Source: Bacteroidota bacterium (GTDB taxonomy: Bacteria; Bacteroidota; Bacteroidia; Bacteroidales; UBA4417). From it: a stretch of 8,736 nt of DNA. Location: positions 1 to 8,736 of the forward strand of contig JAIFMH010000269.1 in assembly GCA_020048595.1 (NCBI GenBank), written 5' to 3'. Below, one piece after another: positions 7,251 to 8,736 of this stretch (within the stretch, counting starts at the first letter, position 1; the number at the start of each line of letters is the position of its first letter). A model generated the notes under the pieces. It worked only from the letters and a program-made list of their open reading frames with translations. It had not been told where the DNA came from and did no database searches. The translations under genes and the position numbers were made by a program.

Positions 7251-7994
7251 ATGAATAACATGAAAAAAAGAAAGGTAAGTATTTTAAGCACTTTAATTAC
7301 GGTGCTTTTTGTGATGTTGATTCTCAATGCAAATAGCCAACAATCGTCCGATTCAAAGAAAGGTAATTGGGTTTGGTTGTTTGAGGGAGAGTCAACAGAT
7401 GCATGGCGGGATTTAAAATCAACGCAATTTCCGGAACAAGGGTGGATTGTTAAAGGCGGAGTTTTAACAGTTCTTGGCAAAAATGGGAATGTACCCTACG
7501 GACAGGATATTATCACAAAGGTTCAGTATTCGAACTTTGAGCTGGAACTGGAATTTCAATTAACGAAAGGTGCCAACAGCGGTATAAAATATTTTGTCCG
7601 TAACGATTTCCCCGGGCAGGAGGGAAAATACCTTGGACTAGAATGCCAGTTAATTGATGATAAGCGGCATGCCGATGCCAACCTGGGAACAAACGGGAAC
7701 CGTACCCTGACTTCATTGTACGATTTGATACCGCCATCGAAAAATAAAAAAGTGAGTCCTCCGGGTAAATGGAATAAAGCAAAAATTTTAGTTGATGGTA
7801 GCCATGCGGAACATTGGCTCAACGGAAAAAAAGTGCTTGAATTTAACAGGCACAGCGATAGTTTTAGAGAATTAGTATCAGAGAGTAAGTACAATAAATT
7901 ACAGAAATTTGGTGAATCTTCACAAGGGCATATTTTGTTACAGGGCCATGGTGACGAGGTCTCATTTCGTTTGATTAGAATACGGACTTGGTAA
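7251..7994 (+). CDS. DUF1080 / 3-keto-disaccharide hydrolase family protein, secreted
   Basis: The DUF1080 family has a concanavalin-like beta-sandwich fold, and characterised members cleave 3-keto-glycosides formed by a partner oxidoreductase. The 247-residue protein has a basic N-terminus and a hydrophobic segment (ISTLITVLFVMLILNA-like, residues 10-27) ending near NANSQQ, so a signal peptide and periplasmic location are likely. Family landmarks in order are WVWLFEGESTDAWR, GWIVKGGVLTV, YSNFELELEFQLTKGANSG, GLECQLIDDKRHADA, LTSLYDLIPP, GKWNKAKILVDG, AEHWLNGKKVLEF and GHILLQGHGDEVSFRLIRIR at the C-terminus. It lies 12 bases after the sulfatase and 21 bases before the oxidoreductase, all in one probable operon. 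ATG 7251 is used; ATG 7260 (MKKRK) is an equally plausible start and removes only three residues. Cleavage by hydrolysis or elimination, and the glycan, cannot be decided from the sequence. Confidence 0.9.
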   Translation: MNNMKKRKVSILSTLITVLFVMLILNANSQQSSDSKKGNWVWLFEGESTDAWRDLKSTQFPEQGWIVKGGVLTVLGKNGNVPYGQDIITKVQYSNFELELEFQLTKGANSGIKYFVRNDFPGQEGKYLGLECQLIDDKRHADANLGTNGNRTLTSLYDLIPPSKNKKVSPPGKWNKAKILVDGSHAEHWLNGKKVLEFNRHSDSFRELVSESKYNKLQKFGESSQGHILLQGHGDEVSFRLIRIRTW

Positions 7995-8015
7995 ATAACA
8001 TTATAAATAAACATT

Positions 8016-8736
8016 ATGGATAACAGACGTGATTTTATGAAGAAAGTTGCTGTCACTTCAGCCGGCCTCGCTATTGGCGGAACAGCATTTGGATTTAGCG
8101 CAAAAAGTTATAATAACATCATTGGGGCGAATGACAGGATTCATGTTGCAGCCATTGGCTTAAACGGCCGCGGAAACAGCATGGTTGGTACTATCGCCAA
8201 ACAAAAAAATGCCGAAGTATCTTGTGTTTGCGATGTTGATTCAAGAACAATGCCTAAAGCAATCAATTCGGTACTAAAAGCTGGTCAAACAACTACACCA
8301 AAGTCAGAAGGTGATTGTCGCAAAGTACTGGAAGACAAATCAATCGACGCAATATACATAGCAACTCCTGATCATTGGCATGCACCACTAACTATTATGG
8401 GTTGTCAGGCCGGGAAGCATGTGTATGTTGAAAAACCATTATCTCATAATCCGCGGGAAGGTGAAATGGCGATTGCTGCTGCACGAAAATATGACCGCGT
8501 TGTGCAGATGGGTGCACAACGTCGTTCGGCACCAATTCTTACTCAGGGGATCGAACAATTGCATAATGGAATTATCGGCCGTGTTTATCTGGCAAAAACC
8601 TGGTACACGAATAATCGTAAATCATTGGTTTTAAAACCCGCAGCCGTACCGTCCTGGCTCGACTACGAACTGTGGCAAGGCCCTGCACCACGTGCCACTT
8701 ACCAGGAAAATTTGATTCACTATAATTGGCATTGGT
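8016..8736 (+). CDS. Gfo/Idh/MocA-family oxidoreductase with Tat signal (3' partial)
   Basis: This is an NAD(P)-dependent sugar oxidoreductase, with 240 codons visible and no stop before the right edge. The N-terminus MDNRRDFMKK plus a hydrophobic stretch (VAVTSAGLAIGGTAFGF) is a twin-arginine signal, so the protein is probably exported folded with its cofactor. The Rossmann fold begins with VAAIGLNGRG (G48, G51, G53), then VSCVCDVDS, ATPDHWHAP (116-124) and the family's E139-K140-P141 with its conserved lysine. QMGAQRRSAP follows, and the visible part ends in the second domain at HYNWHW. These features fit the secreted Gfo/Idh/MocA enzymes often found beside DUF1080 genes in Bacteroidota. 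The likely reaction is oxidation of a sugar hydroxyl at C3, or the reverse reduction; direction is not readable. The start is supported by the Tat motif immediately after ATG 8016. Confidence 0.93.
   Translation, partial: MDNRRDFMKKVAVTSAGLAIGGTAFGFSAKSYNNIIGANDRIHVAAIGLNGRGNSMVGTIAKQKNAEVSCVCDVDSRTMPKAINSVLKAGQTTTPKSEGDCRKVLEDKSIDAIYIATPDHWHAPLTIMGCQAGKHVYVEKPLSHNPREGEMAIAAARKYDRVVQMGAQRRSAPILTQGIEQLHNGIIGRVYLAKTWYTNNRKSLVLKPAAVPSWLDYELWQGPAPRATYQENLIHYNWHW

Noticed and set aside
7556..8056. 166-codon open frame on the minus strand over the DUF1080 gene
   Set aside because: It is antisense to a clearly recognised family protein and its translation shows no domain or sensible composition. 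It is a shadow frame.
8016..8736. GH109-type (NAD-dependent glycosidase) identity for the Gfo/Idh/MocA protein
   Set aside because: GH109 enzymes share the Tat signal and fold, but here the EKP motif and DHWH segment of ordinary oxidoreductases are present and I do not see the GH109-type motif after the Rossmann fold.

Overview
The window reads as part of a polysaccharide utilization locus (PUL) from a Bacteroidota bacterium. The signs are a SusC/SusD outer-membrane uptake pair, AT-rich DNA with A/T-rich spacers in place of strong Shine-Dalgarno sites, SusD- and sulfatase-type lipoproteins, and a DUF1080 plus Tat-exported Gfo/Idh/MocA pair. A sulfatase beside a SusCD pair suggests a sulfated glycan and so, by inference only, a marine or sediment member of the Bacteroidales/Marinilabiliales. 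All genes are on the + strand.

Layout. (1) 1-3332: SusC/RagA-like TonB-dependent transporter, cut by the left edge. Its frame is open from base 3 and encodes an N-terminal STN domain, so the TTG at 129 is not the real start. (2) 3344-4912: intact SusD/RagB-like glycan-binding lipoprotein. (3) 4919-4952: a perfect 13-bp stem hairpin that probably ends the susCD transcript. (4) About 4974-5062: a small inverted-repeat block of unknown nature. (5) 5061-5625: two gene relics joined tail to tail, the C-terminal end of a second, divergent susD and then the C-terminal end of a PhoD-like metallophosphoesterase with a GDRHW motif. Both are broken by stops or frameshifts. The ancestral stop of the second relic overlaps the sulfatase start as ATGA. 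(6) 5622-7238: S1-family sulfatase with an intact CTPSR formylglycine motif. (7) 7251-7994: DUF1080 (3-keto-disaccharide hydrolase family) protein. (8) 8016-8736: Gfo/Idh/MocA oxidoreductase with a twin-arginine signal, cut by the right edge.

How the genes may work together (inference): SusCD binds and imports an oligosaccharide, the sulfatase removes a sulfate ester, the oxidoreductase oxidises a sugar hydroxyl (probably C3), and the DUF1080 enzyme cleaves the activated 3-keto-glycoside. This would be an oxidative alternative to ordinary glycoside hydrolases, none of which is visible here. The transporter's STN domain suggests control by an ECF sigma/FecR-type anti-sigma pair outside the window. 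The relics show that the locus once held a second susD and a phosphoesterase, and that deletion has shortened it.
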